Of a DNA stretch of 41,293 nt, positions 1-10,615 are shown piece by piece. The position numbers and the translations under genes are program-made. The first letter of the stretch is position 1. The number at the start of each line of letters is the position of its first letter. Under the pieces are notes generated by a model. It saw only the letters and a program-made list of their open reading frames with translations, ran no database searches and had not been told where the DNA came from. Origin of the DNA: Priapulus caudatus (lineage: Eukaryota; Priapulida; Priapulimorpha; Priapulimorphida; Priapulidae); NCBI RefSeq assembly GCF_000485595.1, contig NW_014577069.1, positions 498,873 through 540,165 of the forward strand, in the 5' to 3' direction.

Positions 1-4
1 ATAG

Positions 5-35
<31 letters not shown>

Positions 36-53
36 GATAGACAGATAGATAGA
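1..53. repeat. (GATA)n microsatellite
   Basis: Tetranucleotide GATA repeats with a few substitutions run from the window edge, so the array may extend to the left. It is the complement of the CTAT-type array near 32 kb. Confidence 0.9.
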
Positions 54-259
54 TTTTGCGGTATTTTCCTTACCAACTGAGCACTTTTTCCCCTGCTCAC
101 TTATAGAATTGCGCTCTTTGTTTCTTCCCAACAAATTTTCTTTTCAGTTGCATGAAATATTTAACTTCAACTGTGTCACTTACATGAAGTTTATATTTTA
201 AGGCACGATTTGGTCGTTGTACGGGTATTAGTCTGCTAGTATATATATAATACGCCGCA

Positions 260-515
260 TTATTGCCCCCCATTTTTCGTTTTTCTTGGTATTTTTTGCC
301 CCCCATTTTTTCCCAGCCATCTTTGTGCCCCCAATTTTTCCCTTGCCGGCATCTTTCACCGTCGAGCCATATCTTTTTACCCCATGTTTTCATTGGCGAG
401 CCATCTTTTTGCCTCATCATGTTTTCACTATCGAGCTACATTTTTGACCCATGTTTTCACTGCCAAGCCTTCTTTTTGCCCTCAATTGTCCCATTTAAGT
501 GGAGCACCCCTACCC
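260..515. repeat. Degenerate minisatellite of about 35 bp
   Basis: Units resembling CATGTTTTCAYTGGCGAGCC followed by ATCTTTTTGCCCC recur five to six times with strong divergence. The open frames across this stretch, on both strands, are low-complexity consequences of the repeat and are not called as genes. Confidence 0.55.
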
Positions 516-535
516 CAAAAAAGTGAGTAGGGAGC

Positions 536-1470
536 CTACCCTTCCCCCCGGCTGAATCCACGTCGCAAGTGACACCAAGTGTAATTGTTAACTTTCTGTA
601 AACAATTAAGCTTTTCCCGGCACGCAAGGCAAGCACTTCCCAGCCGCCCAGGGGCGTAGCCGTGTGTGTGTGTAAGTGAAGGGGGGGGGGGTACGACCCC
701 CGCGGGATCGGGAGTTCCGCTTAAATGTATAGAATTTCTTTTAACCCTATTTCGAATTCCAAATACCGGTGGTGCATGGTTAAGACAAATTACCAAAATT
801 AACAACAATGCAAAAATTTTCTGGGAGAGGACTCGGCCCTAATTAGGTCCTTTGCGCTTAATAAGAAGCTTGTATAATAAGGCATATTGCCTCCGCAAAT
901 TGTTCACCGTTGCACTATTTGGTCTCTAGAAATAAAGGCCTTTTTTGGCATTTTTTCCAGTGAAATTCGGCACTATAGAGTGCAATAATTTGCATTGTGC
1001 ACGCAAGTTAGATGCCTCGTGGACGTCTAGAAAGCATTAGAAGTAAAATGGATCTTGTTGTGCAGTTTTGACATTCCGTCAAGTGGCGTAGCCATGATGA
1101 CCGGTTGACCAATTTTGTGTTTAAAACGTGATTCGACTACTCTGTAAAAATTCGCATCATCGAGCTTGCAAAAGTTTCGAGCGGAGCATATAGAGCATAA
1201 ATCTGTAGTTATTTAACATGAATAAAGTGTATGTTGTGTATGCGACGAAACAGTGTGAATATTTTTAATTAATTCGAACATGTTAATTCCCAAAACTTAG
1301 TTTGGATTTGTTCACATTGTGGTCTTCCTAATCTTTCTGATATCTTTCTGTTTTTTTGATATTGATGATTTGTCGCAGCCAAATTCCTTTTCCCCCTTCA
1401 AGCCTCTACTTCTTTTCAAGATGACGGTGCTCAACTTCGAATTCCCTCTCAATGCACTGCTAAGAATTAT
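536..1470. other. Noncoding region, no gene seen
   Basis: Mostly AT-rich sequence with a G homopolymer near 680. Two copies of a GGCGTAGCC motif (around 655 and 1085) resemble ends of DNA transposons, but no paired inverted repeat with a target duplication could be established. Confidence 0.5.
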
Positions 1471-4309
1471 TGACCTAGGAATAAATTGAAATTCCTTTGG
1501 GGTAACTTCAATAGCATCAAAGGTGATTCTAATCCTGCATTCCTTAACCTAATAAACGATCACTTGCCAGATATTGTTCTTGGCACTGAATCTAAACTGG
1601 ACTCCTGCATCCCTGCATTTTGGATTCCTGCATCCCCTGCATCCAGTGAGGTGTTTCCCGCTAACTTTAATATTAAAAAGAAAGATCGAAACTGTCATGG
1701 TGGTGGTGTCTTTATTGCTGTTAAGAAGTCAATTTCTATATCTTTAGTTACTTCATTTGGTGAAAAAGGAGCTGAATTCACTTAGGTGAAGCTAAATATT
1801 AAGAATTACAAGCCCTTATATTCTATGGTTGGATACAGGCGGCCCCCTCTTGATCAATTCACAGGAATTGCTAATTCTGTGAATGCCTTCTTCTCTCGTC
1901 ATGAGTCTTATCCACCTACACTTATTTGTGGTGACTTCAATTTGCCTGGAATTGATTGGCAGTCCTATTCAGTGACTGGCCAACGAGATACTCATATTTT
2001 ATGTAGTCAACTGCTCGATTTGTGTGCTAATCATTCCTTGACTCAACTTGTTACTCAGCCTACTCGATGTACGGAATCTTGTAGCAACATTCTTGATTTA
2101 TTTTTTACTAATTTTCTTAATTTGGTTTCATCTATATCTGTGGTCCCTGGTATTAGTGACCATGATTGTGTCATCTTTAATCTAGATCTTTCTCCAGTCA
2201 AATCAGCTAACTTAGGAACTCGTGAGGTTCTTCATTTTGATAAGGCTGACAAAGAGGCATTTTCGAATCATTTTACTGAGTTTAATGCCTCATACTTTTC
2301 CAGTAATTCGTCAAAGAGATCCCTTGAATCTAATTGGTTGCTAATAAAACAGGCCATCACCGCAGGTGTAAATTCTTATGACCCTCGTAAGAATATTCGT
2401 AATAAGGCTTCAGTTCCTTGGTTGTCATCTTCCTTAAAGAAATCTATGAGGAAGAGGGATCGCTTGTTTCGAAAGGCCAGCGAGGCATTCTAAAACGCCT
2501 GTTAGTTGGTCTAGATGTCGCAATCAAAGAAATGTTGTTTCCCAATATAATCGTAAACTCCATCGAAATTTTCTAAATGGTATTGTTTGTGATAAACTTG
2601 CTGATGGAGACGCTAAACCATTTTGGAGATTTATGAAGTGTAAAAACGGGAAACTGGTATCACATCTGTTCTCCGTAGTGATGGTATTTCCTGTGATCCC
2701 ACTGCATTCAAAGCTTGTTTGTTAAGTGATCAATTCAAGTCGGTTTTCTCTACTTCTTGTGTAACACCTATTTCAAGTTTAAACTATAAGTTACCCCTGA
2801 TGAGCAAAATTGTCATCTCCCTAAGTGGCGTGTGCTCGGTACTTGAGAATATATTCCCGCATAAGGCTGCTGGTCCTGATAAGGTTCCTGGTTTTATTTT
2901 GCATCATTTTGCGCATCATCTTGGGCCTTCTTTACACAATTTGTTTTGTCAATCTTATGATCTAGGTTCTATTCTTTTCGATTGGAAAAAGGCTCTCATT
3001 ACCCCAGTTTATAAAGGTGGTGGATCTTTCCTAATTCCTTCAAATTATCGCCCGATATCTTTGACTTCTCTTTGCTCTAATGCATTTGAGCATATAGTCT
3101 ACTCCTCTGTTATGAGCCATTTCGATATGCATAATATTCTGTCCCAGCATCAACATGGTTTTCGGCATGGTTTTTCTACTGTTACCAAGTTAATCAATGT
3201 TCTTCATGATTGGATATTAAGTCTTGATAAGACTCAACAGGTTGATGCAGTATTTCTAGATGTCAGTAAGGCCTTTAATAGGGTTCTTCATGATCTCCTA
3301 ATTTTTTAAACTTGGTCACTTGGGTTTGGATACTACTACGTCAAACTGGATTTCTGACCTTTTAAAGGATATAGATCTCAAATTGTCTGTGCTAACGGCA
3401 GCATGTCAGATGTGGCTGCTGTCACATCTGGTATACCCCAAGGTTCTGTGCTTGGTCCATTGTTGTTCTTATCTTTTATAAATGATTTATTGGCCGAAAC
3501 TGACCCTTCTACTTCTATTCGCCTCTTTGCTGACGACGCAGTTATGTACCGCACCATCTACAATTAGAGCAATCAGTTAGCCCTCCAGAGTGTCCTTACT
3601 CGTGCTAAGAAGTGGGCAACAACGTGGGGTATGTCGTTCAATGCTGAAAAGTGTAAAATTTGTCGGATCACCCGCTCCAAATCACCCTTGACTTAATTTG
3701 ACTTACTTGCCGTACCATCTCTTACCCCTACTTACAAAATAATATTTGGGTGTTATTATTAGTAGCGATCTTCGCTGGAATTCCCACATTGATTATATTT
3801 GTAAGAAAGCGTCTCGTTCCTTTGGTATGTTACGGCGTAACCTTAGTTTTGCTGGTTCAAAAACTCGGTTTCTGATCTTTCAAACTATGGTTCTGTCTAT
3901 ATTAGAATATGCTTCGCCAGGCTGGTGGACCTATACACTCCAGAGCTTTAAATTGGATGCCATTCAGCATAACGCTGCGAGGTGGGTTTCCAAAAACTAT
4001 CATGATAGTGTTGATGTTGTTTTGGCTCGTCTTGTTGGCCTCCTCTTCGTGTCCGCTTTCTCCATGCTAAACTCATAACTTTCCATAAAATTTATCATGG
4101 TCAGGTGAAGATTGACATTCCCTGTCCGATGCACTCGATCATCTGAGCGTGATCATTGTTTTCGGCATGTGCCATCTTCTAAGGATCCTTTTAAGTTTAG
4201 CTTCTTTGTTTCTGTTATTCCGTATTGGAATTCTCTTCCTTCATCATTGGTAAATTGCAAAATTGCAACTTTTTCCACTGCAATCCGCAGTGTTGATCTA
4301 TCGATTTGA
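1471..4309 (+). mobile_element. Degenerate L2/CR1-type non-LTR retrotransposon (ORF2 relic)
   Basis: This is a relic of the endonuclease plus reverse-transcriptase ORF of a Jockey-superfamily LINE. Pieces appear in order. First come endonuclease motifs (LPDIVLGTESKLD, GGGVFIAVKK, then CGDFNLPGIDW near 1930-1960 and ISDHDCVIF near 2155). The RT follows: AAGPDKVPG near 2865, NYRPISLTSL near 3045, LDVSKAFNRV near 3255, GIPQGSVLGP near 3430 and the catalytic FADD near 3525. The C-terminal region is typical of CR1/L2 elements (GVIISSDLRWNSHID near 3748, ILEYASPGWW near 3900, IPYWNSLPSS near 4220). An in-frame TAG at 1783, where the family usually has Trp, and several frameshifts (about 2490, 3310, 3560, 3690, 4075) show it cannot encode an active protein. 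L2 versus CR1 assignment is inferred from motif style only. Confidence 0.88.
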
Positions 4310-4324
4310 TCCACTTCTCTCTCC

Positions 4325-4357
4325 GTCTTCATTATAGTCCCTAGGACTTTTGAAGAC
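4325..4357 (+). other. 3'-end stem-loop of the LINE
   Basis: GTCTTC (4325-4330) pairs with GAAGAC (4352-4357), enclosing the 13-base palindrome AGTCCCTAGGACT (4336-4348). It lies just after the last coding block of the LINE. Its form recurs twice in the inverted fragment nearby, which suggests the 3' structure that the element's own reverse transcriptase recognises. Confidence 0.6.
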
Positions 4358-4399
4358 TAATATTTATGAGGTTATGAGCTAGGTTAATTTCTGTTCGAT

Positions 4400-4800
4400 G
4401 CTTATTCAGGCCTGCTGCCTATGGACGCTTTCTACTATTGTACACCACCTAAACGGCGCTAGCGCTGGCGGCGTTGCCGCCATTTTCTATAGTATAAAGT
4501 TCCACTGCTGTAGTAATACCCTCCATACACACTTTTATTAGCTGGCTACGCCTCTGCTGCCCCACCAGTGCTCCCCGGGCGAGCAACTTAGGCCTACATT
4601 GTCTTTTCAGCAAGGATTCTAAAGTTTCTGAAATTAACAATTGCAGTTCTAAAAAGTTCTAACCCTTTCTAATGAGAAATAAAAAATTCAAGTGCACGTA
4701 TACACTAATAAATCTCATTCCTGTCCCAGCGCTCATTGGCTGATTTCTCACCGTAATACCATAATAAATTTTTTATCATTATTCACCCCTAATAACATAA
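4400..4800. other. Noncoding spacer
   Basis: No gene is seen. On the minus strand near 4540-4562 lies a CAGAGGCGTAGCCAGC motif resembling a DNA-transposon terminus. Confidence 0.4.
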
Positions 4801-4817
4801 TTATACAAACCTAATAA

Positions 4818-4965
4818 AGATTAGTCTTCATGTCCATGGAACTCATGTCGAAGACACAAAGAGAGATAAATTAAGTTGACTAAATAACCTCGTAACCACG
4901 TAAATATTAGTGTTCAAAGTCCAAGGGACTCTATCGAAGACGGACAGAGAATATTAACAGACAAT
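4818..4965 (-). mobile_element. Inverted 3'-terminal fragment of the same LINE family
   Basis: Read on the minus strand, this stretch matches the 3' untranslated end of the LINE at 4310-4390: a TCTGTCCGTCTTC start, then the AGTCC/GGACT hairpin, then ACTAATATTTA and GGTTATGAG-like sequence. It contains two versions of the hairpin (4910-4941 and 4824-4855), so the 3' unit seems to be tandemly duplicated in this copy. No coding part is attached. Confidence 0.6.
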
Positions 4966-5208
4966 AAAATAAAAAAATAAAAATTTAATTAAGGATTGCG
5001 ACTCGTAATAATGTATACGGAATACACAACGCTAGCTGTACAGTACGACAGTATAGCCAACTACGAGAAGAGAAGCTGGTTGGGCACGTGACCGGATATA
5101 CGCGCCACAACAGTGCATACCTAAGTTTAGGTGTAATTAAGCTTGAACAGTTAGCATGTTTAATTGGACGTGTCTTATTGAAATCAAGACAAAATCCTTG
5201 TAAAGATA

Positions 5209-5450
5209 TTCAGTAGTTTTCTTGCGTTAGTATCTTGAACAGGTGTATCAATTTATTGATCACCAGCAGCATGATGTCGATTTTTCTGTGCGATATAAAT
5301 CTCTACAACGTTTGCCATGTACCACTACGTGTTCGTGACCACAGGCACTTTGAACGTTACAATAATAACATGATGGTAAATAAACATGAAATATATTTAC
5401 TACCAAAGTCTTACTGTTTCTCTGCTCTCTTTCGCTTATTATTACTGATA
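5209..5450 (+). pseudogene. Decayed GPCR fragment related to the gene at 7834
   Basis: Nucleotide alignment by eye links this stretch to the TM2-TM3 part of the intact GPCR (about 8075-8250). Shared blocks in the same order include TTCTGTGC followed by ATAT (5285 versus 8132), CTACAACGTTTG (5303 versus 8153) and a 20-base block TACCACTACGTGTTCGTRAC (5321 versus 8178). In the GPCR the last block encodes YHYVFVT, just before the ERY motif. The fragment lacks several short pieces and its reading frame shifts, so it is a relic rather than a gene. It implies that the receptor belongs to a locally duplicated family. The outer limits are approximate. Confidence 0.55.
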
Positions 5451-5904
5451 ATTTCCTGTAGATGCCGTTCAAATGCTCCTCTGCAATACACAAGTACACC
5501 GCACGCACGCACGCCGCTGTGTACAAACTACAAAATTACACAGTTTATTATAGATTTAAACTATAATTTTGGACCGGGGTAGAGAATGGAAGGATTAAAA
5601 CCAGAAGTGTTATGTACTGCAGTGAGAGAGATGGGGAGTAAGAGGAAGATGGCGCGGCGGCGCGCGAGAGAGAAGAGTAAGGAGCGAGTCGGCAAGAGAA
5701 TGGGAGAGGTTGGGGGAGAGGGAAAGGTAGGCTGAGAGGGGACATTGGGGATCGAAGAAAATAAGAAAACTCTCACCTTCAACAGAGTTATGAACAAAGT
5801 TTTCTTATGGTAAACCCCCTTGATTATATCTGTTTTTATACTGCGCTTCTGCCTCCCCTCGTTAGCCTCTCCTTCTTCTTCCTCTTCCACTTGTCGATTC
5901 TCGC

Positions 5905-6215
5905 CTCTCTCTCTCTCTTCTCTCTCTCTCTTCTCTCTCTCTCTCTCTCTCGCTTCTTCTCTCTCTCTCTCTCTCTACTCTCTCTCTCTCTCTCTCCTCT
6001 CTCTTCTCTCTCTCTCTGGATATGTGTGCGGGTACATGTACATGCGTTTACGCGCGCACATGTACGTGCGTTGGTGGGTGGACATGACTGTGTGTGTGTG
6101 TGTGTGTGTTGTGTGTGTGTGCTGTGTGTGTGTTGTGTGTGTGTGTGTGTGTGTGTGTCTGTGTCTGTGCGTGCGAAAGCCGCACGTGTGTGTGCGTGTG
6201 TGCATGGGTACATGC
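5905..6215. repeat. (CT)n and (GT)n microsatellites
   Basis: A CT-rich array (5905-6018) is followed by GT-rich sequence (about 6088-6215). Long open frames on both strands here are dinucleotide artefacts. Confidence 0.9.
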
Positions 6216-7010
6216 ATGTGTATCAGGAGTAGATAATAGGTAATTCCCTATTATCTACACCTGATGTATATGTGTGTAAACCTGAATTGTTCGTGCTCTT
6301 TTTGACGGACCGATTTGTCTTTGGTGAAAAGATGATGTAGAGCCTATAATTTACGAAATACTGAATAGAATGCGTGGCAACGTGAAACATCGATGGTAAT
6401 AACGACTCCGTGTACACATTTGTATAGTCGGAATACGAGGTGCGAAACCCGCTGTTCACTCTCTGCTAGCTTTCTTCTCGCTCACTATCCCCTCTCTCTC
6501 TCTCTCTTTCTCTCTCGGTGCGAAACCCGCTGTTCACTCTCTGCTTTCTTCTCGCTCACTATCCCCTCTCTCTCTCTCTCTTCCTGCCCCCTCCTCTCTC
6601 CCTCACTCTTTATCTCCCTTCGTGTGGCTGGATGTATGTGTGCGCGTTTACGTGCGTAAATGAATGCGTTGGTGGGTGGACATGAGTGTTTGTGTGTGCG
6701 TGCTTGAGTGTGCGCGCGCGCGTGTGTGTGTATTGTATGTGTGCGCGTATGTGTGGGAGTGAGCGCGTTTGTGCGTGTGCCTGTGCGTGTGCGTGTGCGT
6801 GTGGGCGTGGGTACGTGCATGTGTATATGTGTAAACCTGATTTGTTCGTGCTCTTTTTAACGGACAGGTTTGTCCTCAGTGAGTGGGTGATGCAGAGCCT
6901 ATTTACGAAATACTAAAATGAATGCGTGACAACGTGAAAGATGATAATAACGACTTCGTGTACCCATTAATATCGTCAGAATACGAGGTAGGAAACCCGC
7001 TGTGCAATCT
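6020..7010. repeat. Tandem duplication, unit about 560 bp
   Basis: Two diverged copies share the same order of landmarks: GCGTTGGTGGGTGGACATGA (6068 and 6665), TGTGTAAACCTGA (about 6273 and 6829), TTGTTCGTGCTCTTTTT (about 6288 and 6841), ATTTACGAAATACT (about 6349 and 6899), and AATACGAGGT followed by GAAACCCGCTGT (6430 and 6980). Between the copies a shorter block, GGTGCGAAACCCGCTGTTCA, is itself repeated (6439 and 6518). No coding potential is evident. Confidence 0.75.
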
Positions 7011-7302
7011 CTCGTTGTAACGCTGTGAGTGGTCGCTGGGAAAATCCGTTCTTATTGTCGCGATGGTTCGCCGAGACACGACGATGACAATTAATCCTGT
7101 CCAACGAATAGAGGCAGAGAAGCGCCACCTACCGTGTCGCAGCTACAAGTCATGTAAACTAATTACTACTTTATTATAGATCACGTCCCTCTCTTTCTAC
7201 GTCAAAGTAAGTGAGCGATATTGTGCCGTTAATCTATATCGCTATAAAGCTTTCCATTAACATTTCCATTGCAGACGTGTCACTTGTTGCGCATGTCTGT
7301 AG

Positions 7303-7305
<3 letters not shown>

Positions 7306-7362
<57 letters not shown>
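7306..7362. repeat. (AT)n microsatellite
   Basis: A perfect alternating AT run of about 56 bases, upstream of the GPCR gene. Confidence 0.95.
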
Positions 7363-7363
<1 letters not shown>

Positions 7364-7833
7364 TTGCTTCGCATTCTACCTCAACCACTAGTAAGATTCG
7401 CAGGTCGACAGATGAATGTAGGTGGATGTGGATGTGGTCAGTCATATATGAATGTTGTCAGTAAACTCACGCTTCGCTAAGCTCGGCTATATATTGCCAC
7501 CTGGGCAACCTTAGACGGCGGCTACCACGGGAGACGCGTCACCACGCCTACAATACACGGAAGGGTATACTACGGTAAGGTGGACCGAGGTACCAACCAA
7601 CTTCTTTAAGTCGGAGCTGCGAGAACCATTGCGCTGATTAGGTAGTGTATATGAATGAATACGTTGTGAGTATTGGATGTCCGCTACAATACCCCAAGAC
7701 TGCACGTCTATTTTCGCTCCGAGTGACCGCATGCACAGAGCGCCCTGTTCAGTTAACACGTACAAAAGTCCTCAAGAAGTTAAATAGAACGTTTTAGAAA
7801 TAACTATATAGAGTAAAGATATAGGAAACAGCA

Positions 7834-9960
7834 ATGGATCCACAAACAATCAATATCACCTATGCGTCCAACTCGTCTCTATTTGATGACGTTAGCAAGC
7901 GATGGAGGGAGCCCCTCAGCGTTGGTCACTTGCTCATCATGACCGCTTTAATCGCCACTACCGTTATTCTGAACTCACTCGTAGTGTCTACGATTTACAA
8001 GGTTGCAACACTTCAAACCCCGACTAACATCATGCTGGGCAGCCTGTCATTGATCGACATACTGTTTGCCATTACTGGCTTAGCAATTTTGATTGTAACA
8101 TCAGTTTATCGATCTCCAGGTCGGTTTGTCTGTGCTATATTTATCTTTAATTCTACAACGTTTGGGCTCAATGCCATATACCACTACGTGTTCGTAACCA
8201 TCGAGAGATACATTGCCATCTGCTACGCTACTAGGTACAAAAGCTTAGTGACAAAGCGCAGGTGCACCACATGTGTATGTGTTGCTTGGGTATGCAGCCT
8301 GATGCACGGAACCGCTAGCCTTTTCCAAACGACCAGTAATTGGTTTCCCGGTAGTGGGTGCCTCTTCGAGGCCCTACTAGTTGACACCTATGTATATATC
8401 ATTGCAGCACACTGGATCTTAACCGCACTCATAGTGATCGTTGTCTATCAGCGGATACTGGTAACAGTGTTCAGAAGACGTAAGTCTGTAGGTGAGCAGC
8501 AAGTACGGCCAAACGCCGTTCTAGCTTGGCGAAGGAACGTTAAGGCGGCTTACCTGGTTATAACAATCGTCTCTACATCACTTCTTTGTTACACACCTCA
8601 TGTTTTACACCTTATACTTACAGCATACTGGAATCGAAGTTACACAACACTCCTTAATGTGCGTAACCTGGGACTTTTATTGAATGGGTTAATAGATCCA
8701 ATCGTCTATTCACTTCATGTTAAAATACTACGTGAACACATAAAGAGGATCTTTTGTAGCAGAAGTAGCAACAGCGTCATTAATATAGAAGTAACACCAT
8801 ATGTGGGTCGATCGATCAGCAAGTCAAGGCTAACAGGTACTAGGGCAGGTCCCTCAGGTAGAAACACAGGTCCAACATGCAGTTACATTGTCACATCAGG
8901 CAGTAACGCGGGTCCATCAGGCAGTCACATGGGTCCAACAGGCAGTAACATTGGTCCATCAGGCAGTCACATGGTTCCATCAGGCAGTAACATTGGTCCA
9001 TCAGGCAGTAACATGGGTCCATCAGGCAGTAACATGGGTCCATCAGGCAGTAACATGGGTCCATCAGGCAGTCACATGGTTCCATCAGGCAGTAACATTG
9101 GTCCATCAGGCAGTAACATGGGTCCATCAGGCAGTAACATGGGTTCATCACTCAGTAGCATGGGTCCATCAGTCACTAACATGGGTCCATCAGGCAGTAA
9201 CATGGGTTTATCACTCAGTAGCATGGGTCCATCAGGCAGTAACGCAGGTCTTTCAGTCAGTAACTCAGGTCTATCTCCTAGTAACATAGGTCTATCAGGC
9301 AGTAACATAGGTCCATCAGGCAGTAACGCTGGTCCATCAGGCAGTAACACAGGTTTATCAGGCAGTCACATGGTTCCATCAGGCAGTAACATTGGTCCAT
9401 CAGGCAGTAACATTGGTTCATCACTCAGTAGCATGGGTCCATCAGGCAGTAAAATGGGTCCATCAGGCAGTAACATGGGCCCATCAGTCAGTAACATTGA
9501 TCCATCAGGCAGTAACATGGGTCTATCAGTCAGTAACATGGGTCCATTAGGCAGTCACATTAGTCCATCAGGCAGTAACATGGGTCCATCCGGCAGTAAC
9601 ATTGGTCTATCAGTCAGTAACATGGGTCCATTAGGCAGTAACATGGGTCCATCAGGCAGTAACATGGGTCCATTAGGCAATGACGCCGGTCCATCCGGCA
9701 GTAACATTGATCCATCAGGCAGTAATGTGGGTTCATCACACAGAAACACAGATCCATCAGACAGTAGCACTGGGCCATCGTGCAGCAATATAGACCCATC
9801 GGACAATAAGACAAGTTTATTAGACAGTAACACAGATTTATCAGATAGTAACACAAGTTCGCCAGGCAGTATCTCACGTCCATCAGGCAATGACACAGGA
9901 TCATCAGACAATAAAAATGGTGTATCAGGCAGTAACACAGGTAACTCAGGAGCTAGGTAA
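7834..9960 (+). CDS. Class A (rhodopsin-like) GPCR with a long 7-residue-repeat tail
   Basis: This is an intronless 708-residue ORF starting at ATG 7834. Residues 1-305 form a seven-transmembrane receptor. Two N-glycosylation sequons lie near the N-terminus (N7, N13). TM1 carries N47, and TM2 has LSLID with D75. C100 before TM3 probably bonds C176 in loop 2. ERY (124-126) ends TM3, W152 is in TM4, Y205 in TM5, CYTP (252-255) in TM6, and DPIVY (288-292) stands for NPxxY. These are family hallmarks; the ligand cannot be told, and I see no signature for an amine, opsin or specific peptide receptor. Residues from about 339 to 700 are roughly 50 imperfect copies of the heptapeptide G-P-S-G-S-N-M, rich in Ser, Gly and Asn and presumably cytoplasmic. 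The tail is far longer than in most class A receptors. The stop is TAA at 9958. No introns are needed, which is common for retrocopied or lineage-expanded receptors. A related relic lies at 5209-5450. Confidence 0.88.
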   Translation: MDPQTINITYASNSSLFDDVSKRWREPLSVGHLLIMTALIATTVILNSLVVSTIYKVATLQTPTNIMLGSLSLIDILFAITGLAILIVTSVYRSPGRFVCAIFIFNSTTFGLNAIYHYVFVTIERYIAICYATRYKSLVTKRRCTTCVCVAWVCSLMHGTASLFQTTSNWFPGSGCLFEALLVDTYVYIIAAHWILTALIVIVVYQRILVTVFRRRKSVGEQQVRPNAVLAWRRNVKAAYLVITIVSTSLLCYTPHVLHLILTAYWNRSYTTLLNVRNLGLLLNGLIDPIVYSLHVKILREHIKRIFCSRSSNSVINIEVTPYVGRSISKSRLTGTRAGPSGRNTGPTCSYIVTSGSNAGPSGSHMGPTGSNIGPSGSHMVPSGSNIGPSGSNMGPSGSNMGPSGSNMGPSGSHMVPSGSNIGPSGSNMGPSGSNMGSSLSSMGPSVTNMGPSGSNMGLSLSSMGPSGSNAGLSVSNSGLSPSNIGLSGSNIGPSGSNAGPSGSNTGLSGSHMVPSGSNIGPSGSNIGSSLSSMGPSGSKMGPSGSNMGPSVSNIDPSGSNMGLSVSNMGPLGSHISPSGSNMGPSGSNIGLSVSNMGPLGSNMGPSGSNMGPLGNDAGPSGSNIDPSGSNVGSSHRNTDPSDSSTGPSCSNIDPSDNKTSLLDSNTDLSDSNTSSPGSISRPSGNDTGSSDNKNGVSGSNTGNSGAR
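8835..9945 (+). repeat. 21-bp coding minisatellite in the GPCR tail
   Basis: The repeat unit is 21 bases, exactly seven codons, so copy-number change keeps frame. There are about 50 units, well conserved in the first two thirds and eroding towards the 3' end. A larger block that begins with the variant G-S-H-M-V-P-S-G recurs near 8960, 9065 and 9360, which points to segmental duplication or unequal exchange inside the array. Other frames, including two on the minus strand, stay open across the array only because the period is a multiple of three. Confidence 0.92.
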
Positions 9961-10333
9961 GCACATTCACTACATACATTATGATGTTATATTATAGTGA
10001 GCAAGAAGTTGCCACGCGTGACATTTCACTGTGTAGTAGGAGTAGCACGTACCGGTGCTTTCTGCTGTATAGGATTTCTGTGACTGTCAGCTAATAACGC
10101 ATCTAGGGCATTTGGAATCACTCTGTTGATTAAACAGTACTTTAAAGGTTATTTAGTGTAGACTAGTATTCGTTATATTCTATTATATATATAATAAAAT
10201 AATTTCATTGGATTTCGTTGAAACAATGAAATCATATTTATCTCGTATTAAATCCAAGAAATTAACTTACTATCGAAATTTTCCTTCGGGAAATCTTCAT
10301 CAGGATGTGACGTCACCATAGGGGGCAGCAGGT

Positions 10334-10374
<41 letters not shown>

Positions 10375-10558
10375 AGCCTCGGGCCCGTTTCAGTTGCATT
10401 GTACTTATATTATGCTTCGTTGTAATTTTATCTTGTTTTCGCGCAATCTATTAGGGAAATAGCTATGATCGCGGTGTTTGTATCAGTGTGTTACTGTATG
10501 TGTCTATATATCCCCTATATGTGCCTATATATTCCCTATTATTTACTTCTGATATATA

Positions 10559-10615
<57 letters not shown>

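Noticed and set aside
8888-9938. ORFs in other frames across the GPCR tail
   Set aside because: They stay open only because the repeat period is 21 bases; their products are pure heptad repeats without an independent start context.
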